From assembly GCF_029626105.1 (NCBI RefSeq), contig NZ_JARUBH010000009.1:4030001-4094000 (forward strand): a stretch of DNA of 64,000 nucleotides. The letters run 5' to 3'. The stretch comes from Solwaraspora sp. WMMD792 (GTDB lineage: Bacteria > Actinomycetota > Actinomycetes > Mycobacteriales > Micromonosporaceae). The notes below the pieces were generated by a model that was given only the letters and a program-made list of their open reading frames with translations, ran no database searches and had not been told where the DNA came from. This document shows, one piece after another, positions 24,909 through 33,854 of the stretch (positions are counted from its first letter, which is position 1; each line of letters starts with the position of its first letter). A program made the translations under genes and the position numbers.

Positions 24909-26096
24909 TCAGCTGGCCCGGCCGGCGGCACCGGCCTGGTCGGTGGGCAGGCCGCGCCACGGTACGGTCGGCACCCGCTCGCCGGCCAGCAGCACCACTT
25001 CCGGTTCCAGCCGGGCGGCGGTGATCTGGTTGCCGGCCGCGTCGGGCAGCACCGCCTCGTCGGCGTCGGCGAGCACGGTGACGTGCGCCGGGCCGCCTTC
25101 GACGAGGCTGCCGTAGCCTTCGGCGTCCAGGCCGGTCAGCCGGGCCGGGGCGCTGGTCACCCGGGGCACGATCTGCTCCATGGTCATGCCCAGCGCGCGC
25201 AGCTTGGCCATGCTGGTGACCAGGTCGAACACCGGGCCACGCCAGTTGCGGGCCGAGGTGTCCGAGGTGATCACGTCCGGGTAGAAGCCCTGCGCGATCG
25301 CCGGTTCGGCCACCTTGAAGCTGAGGTTGCTCTTGCCGTGCGCCGACTCGAACAGCACGCCACGCTCACGGGCGGCGTACACCTCGGGCAGCACGGTGCC
25401 GTCGGCCAGGATGCCGTACGGCTTGCCGGTGTAGCAGTGCGCGACGACGTCGCCGGGGCGCAGCATCTCCAGCACGGCCGGCAACGGCTCCGGGGTCTCC
25501 CCGATGTGGATCATCAGCGGCAGGCCGGCCTCGGCGGACAGCTCCAGCGAACGCTTGAGCAGCGGCCGCCAGTTGTGCCCGACGACGTCCTCGGAGAGCC
25601 GGATCTTGAAGCCGCGGACCCGGTGCGGGTTGGCGGCGGCGACCGCGAGGGCGTCCTCGGGGACCAGGGTGTCCGGGTTCATCAGCTCGCCGAACCGGAA
25701 GTCGATCAGCCCGAGCACGCTGACGTTGAGGAAGTTGACCAGCCGCAGCTTGGCCGGGGCGGCGACGTACCGCTCGAAGGCGGCGAAGGTGGAGGCACCC
25801 ACGGTGCCGGCGTCGCAGGCGGCGACGACGCCCCGGTGCAGGTGCGCCTCGTCCGGCGGGGCACCGACCTTGGACACCTCGGCGAAGATGTGGGTGTGTC
25901 CCTCGACCAGGCCGGGCAGCACGTACCGGCCGGCGCAGTCGACCACCTCGCGGGCGTCGGCGGCCAGGCCGGGGGCGATCCGGGCGATCCGGTCGCCGGT
26001 CACCGCGACGTCGACGACCTGGCTGGCGCCGGTGGCGGAGTCGAAGACCTCACCACCGGCCAGCACCAGGTCGTACCGGGGAGCATTCTCAGTCAT
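24909..26096 (-). CDS. Amidohydrolase/deacetylase-family metalloenzyme
   Basis: A 395-residue amidohydrolase-superfamily enzyme of the dihydroorotase-like/COG3964 type. Metal-site residues are HTH in VEGHTHIF, a bridging Lys in VRGFKIRLSED, His in PLMIHIGE, His in VVAHCYTG and Asp in ITSDTSA. Known relatives remove acyl groups from acylated hydroxy or amino acids. It is coupled by a 4-bp overlap to the upstream FAH-family gene. It may open an amide or lactam intermediate; the substrate is unknown. Confidence 0.85.
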   Translation of the reverse strand: MTENAPRYDLVLAGGEVFDSATGASQVVDVAVTGDRIARIAPGLAADAREVVDCAGRYVLPGLVEGHTHIFAEVSKVGAPPDEAHLHRGVVAACDAGTVGASTFAAFERYVAAPAKLRLVNFLNVSVLGLIDFRFGELMNPDTLVPEDALAVAAANPHRVRGFKIRLSEDVVGHNWRPLLKRSLELSAEAGLPLMIHIGETPEPLPAVLEMLRPGDVVAHCYTGKPYGILADGTVLPEVYAARERGVLFESAHGKSNLSFKVAEPAIAQGFYPDVITSDTSARNWRGPVFDLVTSMAKLRALGMTMEQIVPRVTSAPARLTGLDAEGYGSLVEGGPAHVTVLADADEAVLPDAAGNQITAARLEPEVVLLAGERVPTVPWRGLPTDQAGAAGRAS

Positions 26097-27118
26097 CGGT
26101 CAGCGGACTTTCTGTGCGAAGGAGAGGACGGTGCCACCGCATCGGGGGTGCCGTCGGAGGTTGCGGCGGGCTCGTCGTCGGAGATTTCGCCGTCGGGGGT
26201 TTCGGCGCAGAACCGGGTACGCAGCGGCAGCACCCCGCCGACCGAGACCTCGACCAGGTCACCGGGGCGCAGGAAGCAGCCCCGGTCCTGGCCGGTGCCG
26301 GCCGGGGTGCCGGTAAGGACCACGTCGCCCGGTTCCAGGATTACGTACTTGGTGATCCAGGCGAGCAGCTGCGGCACCGGGAAGATCAGGTCGGCGCTGG
26401 TGGCCTGCTGGCGTACCTCGCCGTTGACGGTGGTCCGCACCTCGATGGCGTCGCGGTCGGCGACGGCGGCGATGTCCAGCACCGACGTGCCCAGCGCGCC
26501 GAAACCGGGGAAGCTCTTGGCCAGCGTCGGGTTGGCCGAAGCGGCCATCACGTCCCGGGCGGTCAGGTCGTTCGCCGCGGTGATCGCGGCGACGTGCGAC
26601 CACGCCTGCTCGGCCGGCGTACGGTGCATCCGGGCCCCGATGACCAGCGCGATCTCGCCTTCGTAGTCAGGCTGGGCGCTGATCGAGCTGGGCAGCACCA
26701 CGGTGGCGTCCGGCCCGGAGCCGGCGCTGGCCGACTTGAGGTAGAGCACCGGTTCGGTGGGGACGGCCCGGCCGGCGGCCCGCGCCTTGCAGTGGTAGTT
26801 GAGGCCGACTCCCCACACCGCCCGGGTGCTGCCCAGCGGGGCGACCAGCTCGGCGGTGACGCTGTCCAGTGGCAGTCGGTCGCGGGCCGGCGCGGTGGCG
26901 GCCGGGGCCAGACCGCCGCCGGCCCGCAGCAGCTCGGCGACGTCGCGGTACGGCAGGTCGAGCAGTTCGGCGGTGCCGTCGCCGCAGATCCGGGCCAGGC
27001 CGTGCCGGGTGGCGAGCAGTTGCAGACCGGTCGGGTCCGCGGTGCTCGCCCCAGTGGCGGGGCCGGGGGTGGTGCCGGTGCCGGGGGTGCGCCGCGCGTC
27101 GGCGGCCGGGGCGCTCAC
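26093..27118 (-). CDS. Fumarylacetoacetate hydrolase-family protein
   Basis: A 341-residue FAH-fold hydrolase/hydratase. The metal triad Glu-x-Glu is in [12 protein letters not shown], with Asp in [13 protein letters not shown]; the catalytic-domain motif [10 protein letters not shown] is also present. Such enzymes hydrolyse acylpyruvates or hydrate 2-hydroxypentadienoates after ring cleavage. Together with the next-but-one aldolase gene, this suggests the lower half of an extradiol pathway. The last 25 residues form a low-complexity Ser/Pro/Asp tail. It overlaps both neighbours by 4 bp. Confidence 0.9.
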   Translation of the reverse strand: MSAPAADARRTPGTGTTPGPATGASTADPTGLQLLATRHGLARICGDGTAELLDLPYRDVAELLRAGGGLAPAATAPARDRLPLDSVTAELVAPLGSTRAVWGVGLNYHCKARAAGRAVPTEPVLYLKSASAGSGPDATVVLPSSISAQPDYEGEIALVIGARMHRTPAEQAWSHVAAITAANDLTARDVMAASANPTLAKSFPGFGALGTSVLDIAAVADRDAIEVRTTVNGEVRQQATSADLIFPVPQLLAWITKYVILEPGDVVLTGTPAGTGQDRGCFLRPGDLVEVSVGGVLPLRTRFCAETPDGEISDDEPAATSDGTPDAVAPSSPSHRKSADR

Positions 27119-28095
27119 GCGGCGTCCGAGGAGTGGCCGGGTACGGTGCTCAGCGCCGGGTTGACCAGCGGTGCCAGGTTGTTGACGGCGGCGGCGGCCT
27201 CACCGAAGCCGACCGAGATCAGCCGCACCTTGCCGGGGTAGTCGGTGACGTCACCGGCGGCGTAGACCCGGGGCAGGTTGGTCCGCATCGACCGGTCCAC
27301 GGTGATGTGCCGTTTGGTCATCTCCAGCCCCCACTGCTGCATCGGGCCGAGGTCGGCGATGAAGCCGAGGGCGGCCACCACCGCCTGGGCGGGCAGTTCC
27401 TCGCGCCCGTCGCCGCGTACCTCGCTGATCGTCACCGAGGTGAGCTGTGGGTCGCCGGCGATGCCGCTGACCTCGTACGGGGTGACCACCCGCACGGTGG
27501 AGGCGTGCAGCTGCTCGACGCTGCGTTCGTGGGCGCGGAACTGCGGCCGGCGGTGCACCAGGGTGACGTTGGCGGCGTACGGCTCCAGGGCGAGTGCCCA
27601 GTCGACGGCGGAGTCGCCGCCGCCGACCACGACGACCTGCTGTCCGGCGAGTTCTTCCAGCCGGGGCACGAAGTAGCGCAGCCCACGACCGAGGTAGTCG
27701 CTGCCGACCGGCAGTTCGCGCGGGGTGAAGGTGCCGATCCCGGCGGTCAGCAGGACCGCCTTGGCGCGCACCCGGCTGCCGGTGTCGGTGCCGATCAGCA
27801 CGTGGTCGGCGGCGTCGGTCAGCTCCACGGCGCTCTCGCCCAGCAGGAAGGTGGGTTTGGCGGTGGCGGCCTGGGTGAGCAGGTCGTCGACGAGCTGTTG
27901 ACCTTTGATCGCCGGCAGGCCGGCGATATCGTAGATGTCCTTTTCCGGGTAGAGGGCAGCGATCTGTCCGCCGGGTTCGGGCAGCGAGTCGATGATCGCC
28001 ACGGTCATCCCACGGAAGCCGGCGTAGTAGGCGGCGTACAGGCCGGCTGGGCCGGCGCCGATGATGGCCAGGTCGACGTCGTGTTCGGCGGTCAT
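27115..28095 (-). CDS. Ferredoxin--NADP+ reductase, thioredoxin-reductase-like type
   Basis: A 326-residue two-nucleotide-binding flavoprotein. FAD binding is at [16 protein letters not shown], the NADPH site is [17 protein letters not shown], and [24 protein letters not shown] closes the FAD domain. There is no CxxC redox pair, as expected for TrxR-like ferredoxin reductases. It should reduce the ferredoxin encoded just upstream (4-bp overlap), feeding the Rieske oxygenase that otherwise has no reductase beside it. The ATG at 28095 is chosen; the longer frame is a shadow of the ferredoxin gene. Confidence 0.92.
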   Translation of the reverse strand: MTAEHDVDLAIIGAGPAGLYAAYYAGFRGMTVAIIDSLPEPGGQIAALYPEKDIYDIAGLPAIKGQQLVDDLLTQAATAKPTFLLGESAVELTDAADHVLIGTDTGSRVRAKAVLLTAGIGTFTPRELPVGSDYLGRGLRYFVPRLEELAGQQVVVVGGGDSAVDWALALEPYAANVTLVHRRPQFRAHERSVEQLHASTVRVVTPYEVSGIAGDPQLTSVTISEVRGDGREELPAQAVVAALGFIADLGPMQQWGLEMTKRHITVDRSMRTNLPRVYAAGDVTDYPGKVRLISVGFGEAAAAVNNLAPLVNPALSTVPGHSSDAA

Positions 28096-28406
28096 GAGCC
28101 GGTGCTCCCGGCGACGGCCGGGTGGTCGCGACCGACCCGGCCGATCTTGCGGGCGCCGCCGGGGGCACCGAGCTCGCTGAAGAACTCGGCGTTGATCGGG
28201 CCGAAGTGTGCCTGGTCGGCCGGCAGGTCGTCCAGGTGGAAGATCGAGGTGACCGGGCAGACCGGTTCGCACCGGCCGCACTCGACGCACTCGTCGGGGT
28301 TGATGTACATCATCCGGTCGCCCTCGTAGATGCAGTCCACGGGGCATTCCTCGACGCAGGAGCGGTCCTGTACGTCCACGCATTCGTCGGTGACCACGTA
28401 GGTCAT
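28092..28406 (-). CDS. Ferredoxin, 7Fe/FdxA type
   Basis: A 104-residue bacterial ferredoxin with the 3Fe-4S/4Fe-4S cysteine layout: C9, C17 and C21 in the first motif ([21 protein letters not shown]) and [13 protein letters not shown] in the second. The long C-terminal helix ([10 protein letters not shown]) is typical of FdxA. It is the first gene of the operon and is coupled to its reductase. It is a probable electron carrier to the Rieske enzyme. The promoter region upstream carries a copy of the shared operator. Confidence 0.93.
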   Translation of the reverse strand: MTYVVTDECVDVQDRSCVEECPVDCIYEGDRMMYINPDECVECGRCEPVCPVTSIFHLDDLPADQAHFGPINAEFFSELGAPGGARKIGRVGRDHPAVAGSTGS

Positions 28407-28500
28407 CGGTCCTCCCGCATCAGTGGGCCTTTCGCCGTCCTGCTCGCGTCTCGCGCCTCTGCGACCTGCGGTTATCTGGTTGGACAGCGGCGTCGTTGAT

Positions 28501-28559
28501 GTGACGTCACGCTAGAGACCCCACCCTGGCTATGTCAACATGCGAGACGTCATCTTGGA
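28501..28559. promoter_or_regulatory. Ferredoxin-operon promoter region with shared operator
   Basis: TGCGAGACGTCATCTTGGA at 28541-28559 matches the shared palindrome at 13 of 19 positions. On the minus strand TTGACA (28539-28534) is a consensus -35, with TAGCGT 18 bp later as a -10. The operator lies directly upstream of the -35. GTGACGTCAC at 28501-28510 is a separate perfect 10-bp palindrome near the transcription start. The M20-like gene starts 31 bp away on the other side. Confidence 0.65.
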
Positions 28560-28589
28560 TAACTGTCACGGGAGTGATGGGATGAGGCG

Positions 28590-29933
28590 ATGAGCGAGGA
28601 CCGGATCGTCGACGCCCTGACGGTGCTGGCCGCCGGGCCGACCCCGTACGGACAGGAGTTGGCCACCGCCGAACGACTGGCCGGCTGGGGCGGCGCCCGC
28701 TGGCCGGAGCTGGCCTGGCGGGTCGACCGGCTGCCAGCGACCGCCGAGCTGCCGCGCAGCGCCAACCTCGTGGTCAGCGCCGGCCACGGCGACGCGCCGG
28801 AGCTGCTGATCTGCTCCCACCTCGACACCTCCCTCACCGGTGACCCGGACTTCGACGAGCCGGTGACCGGCTCGTGCGGTCCGGCGGGTGGGCTGCGCCG
28901 GTCGGTCGGACCGGACGGCGATGCCCTGGTAGACGGCTTCGGCCTCGGGGTCGCCCGGGCCGCCGCCGCGACCGCGCTGGTCGGTTTCGTCGCCGCCGCC
29001 GAGGCGCTACGGGCGGCCGACCGGCCGCACCGGCTGACCCTGCTGCTGGCCGCCGCCGGAACCCACCGGTACCACCTGTCACAGACGCCAGCGCCTCCCG
29101 CCGGTGGGTCGCGACCGCGCGCTGATGCCGGCACCGTGACCCGGCAGCAGCCCGGCGGTGTGGCCCGGTATCTGGACCGGCACCCGCCACCGGCGGCAGC
29201 GGTGCTGGCCAAGACCAGTCCGCCGGGCGTACTGACCGCCGAACCGGGCGCCCTCTACCTGCGGGTACGGCTGACCGGCCGGTTCCATCCGGTACTGGCC
29301 CGCGGGCACGCGGTGCCGCCCGGCGGTCTGATCACCCATCTCGGCGTGGTGATCGAGGCGTTGGAGGCCTTCCGGCGGCGGCACCTGGCCGCCCGGGCCG
29401 ATCCGACCGCCGCAGTCGGCGCCGAAGTCGGCATCGGCGCGGTACGCGCCGGGCAGCCGGCCAAGCCGGATCTGCTGCCGGGCCGGCTTGACCTGCACCT
29501 GTACCTGGTGACGGTGCCCGGTGACGATCCGGCGCGGATCCGCGACGAGGTGCACGCCGCCGTCACCGCCGCGACCGCCGGCACCCCGCTGGCCGGGTGC
29601 CCGGTCTCGGTGGACGGGCAATTGGTCCATCCGGCCGCGGCCACCGCCCCGGACGCGCCGATCGCGCGGCACGCGTGCGACGCATGGACAGCGGCGTACG
29701 GTGAACAGCCACCGCCGGTCCTCGGCTGGACCGGTTCGACCGACGGGGTGGTGCTGCGCGGTCGGGGCGTGCCGACGGTACGGCTGGGACCGCCCGGTCG
29801 CGGCGCCGATCCCGCTGATCCCCGACGGGACCGGTACGCGCTGGCCGATCTGCGGATGTTCGCCGGTATATATGCGGACATCGCGGTACGGCACACCGGC
29901 ACCATCGACAGCGCAGGGTACCGTATGGCATGA
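28590..29933 (+). CDS. Degenerate M20-peptidase-like protein
   Basis: A 447-residue protein whose opening (MSEDRIVDALTVLAAGPTPYGQE, LLICSHLDTS) resembles M20 metallopeptidases and keeps the first H-x-D. The usual second metal Asp and the Glu-Glu pair are absent: their places read DGFGLGVARAAAATAL and LLAAAGTHRYH. The dimerisation-domain region and the C-terminal GSTDGVVL...VPTVRLGP blocks are retained. It may be a non-catalytic binding protein or a divergent hydrolase. It is transcribed divergently from the ferredoxin operon and ends in an operator in front of the IclR gene. Confidence 0.65.
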   Translation: MSEDRIVDALTVLAAGPTPYGQELATAERLAGWGGARWPELAWRVDRLPATAELPRSANLVVSAGHGDAPELLICSHLDTSLTGDPDFDEPVTGSCGPAGGLRRSVGPDGDALVDGFGLGVARAAAATALVGFVAAAEALRAADRPHRLTLLLAAAGTHRYHLSQTPAPPAGGSRPRADAGTVTRQQPGGVARYLDRHPPPAAAVLAKTSPPGVLTAEPGALYLRVRLTGRFHPVLARGHAVPPGGLITHLGVVIEALEAFRRRHLAARADPTAAVGAEVGIGAVRAGQPAKPDLLPGRLDLHLYLVTVPGDDPARIRDEVHAAVTAATAGTPLAGCPVSVDGQLVHPAAATAPDAPIARHACDAWTAAYGEQPPPVLGWTGSTDGVVLRGRGVPTVRLGPPGRGADPADPRRDRYALADLRMFAGIYADIAVRHTGTIDSAGYRMA

Positions 29934-29945
29934 TGCTGTCTCACT
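29927..29945. promoter_or_regulatory. Shared operator upstream of iclR-like gene 1
   Basis: On the minus strand this reads AGTGAGACAGCATCATGCC, matching the shared motif core GAGAC-N-GCATC. It overlaps the stop codon of the preceding gene and lies 90 bp upstream of the first IclR start, consistent with autoregulation. Confidence 0.55.
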
Positions 29946-30034
29946 TTCCGTACGCGTTCCGGCCGCCCGCACCTACCCCCGTCCGGTGCGCACGCCCCGC
30001 CGCTTCCGACCAGGAAGCCAGATAAGGAAGCCAG

Positions 30035-30925
30035 ATGGCGGACGACAGCTCTCCCGCCGAGGTGAGCCCCCCGGTGCTCGCCGAACCGAGCACCCCGGCG
30101 ATCCAGACCGTGCAGCGTGCCGCGGTGATCCTCAACGCGTTCACCGCAGCCCGTCCCCGGCTGAGCCTCAACGAGCTCACCGCCAGCCTCGGCACCAGCA
30201 AGGCCACCGCGCACCGCTACACCAAGGCGCTGCGGGAGAGCAACCTGCTGCGCTACGACGAACGCGAGGGCCTCTACTCCCTTGGCCCGCAGATCCTCAC
30301 CCTGTCCGCTGCCGCCCGCGCCGCCATGCCGGTGATCAGCATCGCCGGGCCACACATGCAGCAACTGGTCCGCGAGGTCGACGAGACCGTGGTGCTCAGC
30401 GTCTGGGACGGCGACACGGCGGTGGTGGTACGCGCCGACGACAACACCGACCGGGTGATCCGGGTCAGCGTCCGCACCGGGTCCCGACTGTCGCGCACCG
30501 AGTCCGCCCAGGGCCGGGTGTTCTGCGCGTTCCTGCCGGCGGAGGACGTCCCCGGGCTGGCCGCCGATTTGGCGGCCTCGGCCGAGCTGCGCCACGAGGT
30601 CGACAAGATCCGCCGCACCGGCATCTCCGCCAACACGCCGTCGGTCAACGGGGTACGCAGCATCGCCGCGCCGATCTTCCGGGGCCAGACGCTGATCGCC
30701 GCCATGGCGATCGTCGGCACCACCACGTCGGTGCCGGAGGGCACCGACAGTCCGCTGGCCGCCGCCCTGCAGCGCGCCGCCGCCGTGGTCACCGCCGAAC
30801 TGGGCAGCGTCGCCGGCAACGGCCACCAGCCGCCGGGCGATCCCGGGCGCAACGGCCACCAGCAGGACGGCAACGGGCGGACCAGCCACCAGCAGGGTGG
30901 CAACGGGCGGACCAGTCGGCGTTAA
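30035..30925 (+). CDS. IclR-family transcriptional regulator 1
   Basis: A 296-residue IclR regulator. The N-terminal winged helix is IQTVQRAAVILNAFTAARPRLSLNELTASLGTSKATAHRYTKAL. The effector domain includes SVRTGSRLSRTESAQGRVFCAFLP and INTP-like SANTPSVNGVRSIAAPIF. The last 35 residues are a low-complexity GNGHQ/GNGRTS repeat tail. The ribosome-binding region is a 13-bp duplication (aggaagccagata at 30012-30024 and again from 30025) that runs into the ATG. It is the best candidate to bind the shared operator, because one copy lies in its own promoter. It is convergent with a paralogue. Confidence 0.93.
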   Translation: MADDSSPAEVSPPVLAEPSTPAIQTVQRAAVILNAFTAARPRLSLNELTASLGTSKATAHRYTKALRESNLLRYDEREGLYSLGPQILTLSAAARAAMPVISIAGPHMQQLVREVDETVVLSVWDGDTAVVVRADDNTDRVIRVSVRTGSRLSRTESAQGRVFCAFLPAEDVPGLAADLAASAELRHEVDKIRRTGISANTPSVNGVRSIAAPIFRGQTLIAAMAIVGTTTSVPEGTDSPLAAALQRAAAVVTAELGSVAGNGHQPPGDPGRNGHQQDGNGRTSHQQGGNGRTSRR

Positions 30926-31701
30926 CCGGCGATCGCCCCCAACGTCTCGGACAACTCCCCCGCGACCTGCCGCAGCTGATCCGCCGCCTCGGCCTGCGCC
31001 GTACCGGCCAGCGCCACGCTGGTGCCGAGCACCGCGAGCGCGGCGACCACCTGGGTACGTTCGAACACCGGGGCGGCGATCACCCGTACCCCGAAATCCT
31101 CCGGCGAGTTGACCGCGACGCCGTCGCGACGGACCTGCGCGACCACCTCCCGCAGCGCGGCGGACAGCCGCAGCTGCCGGGCCACCACCGGGTTCTCGGC
31201 GGGCGACAGGTACGCGCAGAACACCCGGCCCTGGGCCGAACGGGTCAGCTCCAACGGCGAGCCGGTACGCACGCTGAGCCGCACGTCCCCACTGGTGTTG
31301 TCCATGCAGCGGACCACCGTCGGCGCCTCGCCGTTCCAGATGCTCAGCACCGAGGTCTGGTTGGTGTCGCGGGTCAGCCGGTCGAGGTATGGCTCGGCGA
31401 CGGTGACGATCGGCAGCGCGGCGCGGGCCGCCGCCTCCATCGCCAGGATCTGCGGCCCCAGTGTGTAGGTGGCGGTGGCGACGTCGAACCGCAGCAGGTT
31501 GGCGGCGCGCAGCGCCCGCGCGTACCGGTGTGCGGTGGCCCGGCTGATCGCCAGGTCGGCGGTCAACTCGGCCAGGGTGAGCCGGGGCCGTTCCACGGTG
31601 AACGCCCGCAGGATCGTCGCGGCGCGCTGCACCGTCTGGATGGCCGGCCCGTCGCCGGTCACCTCGCTCGCCTCACCCGCCGCCCGACCCGTGACCACCA
31701 C
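30922..31701 (-). CDS. IclR-family transcriptional regulator 2
   Basis: A 259-residue paralogue of regulator 1, sharing AIQTVQRAA, AFT..RPRL.L.ELTA and ATAHRY..ALR..NLLR in the DNA-binding domain and SVRTGSPLELTRSAQGRVFCAYL in the effector domain. The two genes converge and share the four bases TTAA as both stop codons. Near-identical recognition helices (ISRATAHRYARAL against TSKATAHRYTKAL) suggest related operators, perhaps with different ligands. The GTG at 31701 is the longest start; later ones are possible. Confidence 0.92.
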   Translation of the reverse strand: MVVTGRAAGEASEVTGDGPAIQTVQRAATILRAFTVERPRLTLAELTADLAISRATAHRYARALRAANLLRFDVATATYTLGPQILAMEAAARAALPIVTVAEPYLDRLTRDTNQTSVLSIWNGEAPTVVRCMDNTSGDVRLSVRTGSPLELTRSAQGRVFCAYLSPAENPVVARQLRLSAALREVVAQVRRDGVAVNSPEDFGVRVIAAPVFERTQVVAALAVLGTSVALAGTAQAEAADQLRQVAGELSETLGAIAG

Positions 31702-31746
31702 GGCGCCACTCTACCGAGCACCAGCTGGCCGACGGGACCAGCCGGG

Positions 31747-31800
31747 CGATAGGGATTAGCCAGCCGATAGGAATCAGCCAGTCGGCAGGAATCAGCTAGC
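31747..31800. repeat. Three tandem 18-bp repeats
   Basis: Units cgatagggattagccagc (31747-31764), cgataggaatcagccagt (31765-31782) and cggcaggaatcagctagc (31783-31800) are in perfect register. They fill the gap between the NTF2-like gene and IclR gene 2, and the last unit forms the NTF2-like gene's stop. Confidence 0.75.
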
Positions 31801-32202
31801 GGCGGCGATCTGCCGGTGCACCTCGGCGCTGTCCCAGTAGTCGACCCGGCGGGCGATCAGCCCGTCGGCGTCCACCTCGAAGCGGAACATGCCCCGGATG
31901 CGGACCGGCGCGCGGCCGGCCGACACCAGCCGAAACGACATCCGGTACGCCACCGCCGCCCGGTCGCCGTCGACCAGCAGATCCTCGACCTCGTAGTGCA
32001 GGTCGGCGAACTCGGCCAGGAAGCCGTCCAGCCGGGCGCGGTACGCGGCCCGGCCGGTGACGGTGCGGCCCAGCGCCGCGGTGTGCTCGTTGACGAACCC
32101 GGGACTGACGCAGCCGGCGACCGCGTCGGCGTCCCGGGCGTTGAGCGCGGCCAGGTAACGCCGCACCGCGTCGCGGGTGCGTCCGCCGGTCAGCTCCCCC
32201 AC
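31792..32202 (-). CDS. SnoaL/NTF2-like protein
   Basis: A 136-residue NTF2-fold protein (TRDAVRRYLAALNARDADAVAGCVSPGFVNEHTAALGRTVTGRAAYRARL), similar to ester-cyclase or small hydrolase/isomerase SnoaL-like proteins. The GTG at 32202 lies inside the end of the upstream VOC gene (13-bp overlap), so the two are co-translated. No specific function can be given. As a pair with a VOC protein it may process a ring-cleavage product. Confidence 0.75.
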   Translation of the reverse strand: MGELTGGRTRDAVRRYLAALNARDADAVAGCVSPGFVNEHTAALGRTVTGRAAYRARLDGFLAEFADLHYEVEDLLVDGDRAAVAYRMSFRLVSAGRAPVRIRGMFRFEVDADGLIARRVDYWDSAEVHRQIAAAS

Positions 32203-32639
32203 AGCCGCCGTACGGTGTCGAACACCTGCTGGTCGTGGGAGATCTCGATGACGTTGCCGTCCGGGTCCTTCAACGCGCAGATGTAGCCGACCGGCGGCGG
32301 CATCTGCCGTGGCTCCCAGTGCAGGCAGCCCATTTCCCGGGCCCGTTCGGCGATCTCGTCGACGTCGGACCGGTTCGGCACCTCGATGCCGATGTGCGCG
32401 AACGGGTGCAGCAGCCCCAACTGGCCGCCCTTGTCCTTGTTGAACGAGACCAGCACCAGCACGAACGGCGTCTCGACCTGCTTGTCGTTGGAGAGCCAGA
32501 CGCTCTCGCCGTCGGCGTCGGCGAAGCGCTCCACCACCACCAGCGGGGTGAGCGAGGTGTAGAACGAGATGGCCTTGTCGAGGTCGCCGGTGGGCAGTGC
32601 CACGTGCGTCCATCGGGCGTGGGTCAGGCCGGTCGCCAC
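32190..32639 (-). CDS. VOC-family protein (glyoxalase/dioxygenase fold)
   Basis: A 149-residue single-module VOC protein. Metal-ligand positions appear at His in WTHVALPTGDLDKAISFY, His in FAHIGIEVPN and Glu in DPDGNVIEISHDQQ. I prefer the GTG at 32639 because GGAGG lies five bases upstream; a longer frame to 32696 is possible. It resembles lactoylglutathione-lyase/bleomycin-resistance-type proteins. It is in a two-gene unit with the NTF2-like gene. A weak resemblance to the shared operator (TGC...GCA ends) lies at 32653-32671. Confidence 0.82.
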   Translation of the reverse strand: MATGLTHARWTHVALPTGDLDKAISFYTSLTPLVVVERFADADGESVWLSNDKQVETPFVLVLVSFNKDKGGQLGLLHPFAHIGIEVPNRSDVDEIAERAREMGCLHWEPRQMPPPVGYICALKDPDGNVIEISHDQQVFDTVRRLWGS

Positions 32640-32806
32640 AGGAACCTCCAGTTGCCGAAATGTCTGTTGCAGCGCGTCTACCAGGCTATTCGGCACGCTA
32701 GCCGGGATCCATGTGCCGGGGACACAAACCCGGCGATCGGCCTTCGAGCCGGGGCAACGGTGCCGCCGTCGGTGCTCGGGTGACAGGCTGGCGGCGGGAG
32801 GTCCTG

Positions 32807-33835
32807 ATGCAGTACCGCAGACTTGGCGGCACCGGCGTCGAGGTGAGCACGCTCTGCCTCGGCGCGATGATGTTCGGTGCCTGGGGCAACACCGACGAGC
32901 AGGAGTGCCGGCGGATCGTCGGGGAAGCGCTCGACGCCGGAATCAACGTCGTGGACACCGCCGACGTGTACGCGCACGGCGAATCCGAGCGGATCCTCGG
33001 CCGGGCGCTGCGGGGGCGACGCGACGACGTCGTGCTGGCCACCAAGTTCCACGAACCGATGGGGGACGACCGCAACCGGCGCGGCAACTCACGGCGTTGG
33101 ATCCGGCAGGCGGTCGAAGCGAGCCTGCGCCGGCTCGGCACCGACCGGATCGACCTCTACCAGGTGCACCGGCCCGACCCGGGCACCGACATCGACGAAA
33201 CCCTCGGTGCGCTGTCCGACCTGGTCCGCGAGGGCAAGGTGCTGATGGTCGGCTCCTCGGCGTTCCCCGCCGAGGAGATCGTCGAGGCGCAGTGGGTCGC
33301 CCAGCGACGGCAGCGGGAACGGTTCACCACCGAACAGCTGCCGTACTCGATCATGGCGCGGGGGGTGGAGGCCGGGGTGCTGCCGACCTGCCAGCGGCAC
33401 CGACTCGGGGTGCTCGCCTTCAGCCCGCTCAACGGCGGCTGGCTGACCGGCAAGTACCGCTCCGCCGAGGTCCCCGCCGACTCACGGGCCGGACGCAACG
33501 CCGACCACTTCGACTTCCGCGACGCCGCCGCCCGGCAGCGCAAACTCGACATTCTCGGCGAGCTGGAGAAGCTGGCCGCCCAGGCCGGGCTGAGCCTGAT
33601 CGAGCTGGCCCTCGGTTTCGTGCTGAGCCACCCGGCGGTGACCAGCGCCATCGTCGGCCCGCGCACCCTGCCGCAGTTGCGCAGTCAGCTCGGTGCCGGG
33701 GAGCTGACCGGGCTACCGGCCGCAGTGCTGGACCGCATCGACGAGCTGGTGCCGCCAGGACACAACGTCAACCCGGCCGACGCCGGCTACCGGCCGCCGG
33801 CACTCACCGACCCGGCGCTGCGCCGCCGGGACTGA
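32807..33835 (+). CDS. Aldo/keto reductase
   Basis: A 342-residue AKR of the YajO/Gas5-like group. Catalytic residues are Asp/Tyr in VVDTADVYAHGESERILGRAL, Lys in VLATKFHEP and His in YQVHRPDP. Cofactor motifs are GVLAFSPLNGGWLTGKY and VTSAIVGPRTLPQL. The ATG at 32807 (MQYRRLGGTGVEVS) is the family start; the frame upstream to 32711 is not conserved-looking. It stands alone as a plus-strand gene between the VOC unit and a convergent exchanger. Confidence 0.9.
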   Translation: MQYRRLGGTGVEVSTLCLGAMMFGAWGNTDEQECRRIVGEALDAGINVVDTADVYAHGESERILGRALRGRRDDVVLATKFHEPMGDDRNRRGNSRRWIRQAVEASLRRLGTDRIDLYQVHRPDPGTDIDETLGALSDLVREGKVLMVGSSAFPAEEIVEAQWVAQRRQRERFTTEQLPYSIMARGVEAGVLPTCQRHRLGVLAFSPLNGGWLTGKYRSAEVPADSRAGRNADHFDFRDAAARQRKLDILGELEKLAAQAGLSLIELALGFVLSHPAVTSAIVGPRTLPQLRSQLGAGELTGLPAAVLDRIDELVPPGHNVNPADAGYRPPALTDPALRRRD

Positions 33836-33854
33836 CCCACACCGGAACAAGCGG

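Noticed and set aside
30810-30922. Repeats at the end of iclR gene 1 as a CRISPR-like or regulatory array
   Set aside because: The units are short, irregular and in-frame, encoding a low-complexity protein tail.
32653-32671. TGCCGAAATGTCTGTTGCA as an eighth copy of the shared operator
   Set aside because: The ends match but the GAGAC/GTCTC core is poor; kept only as a weak possibility.
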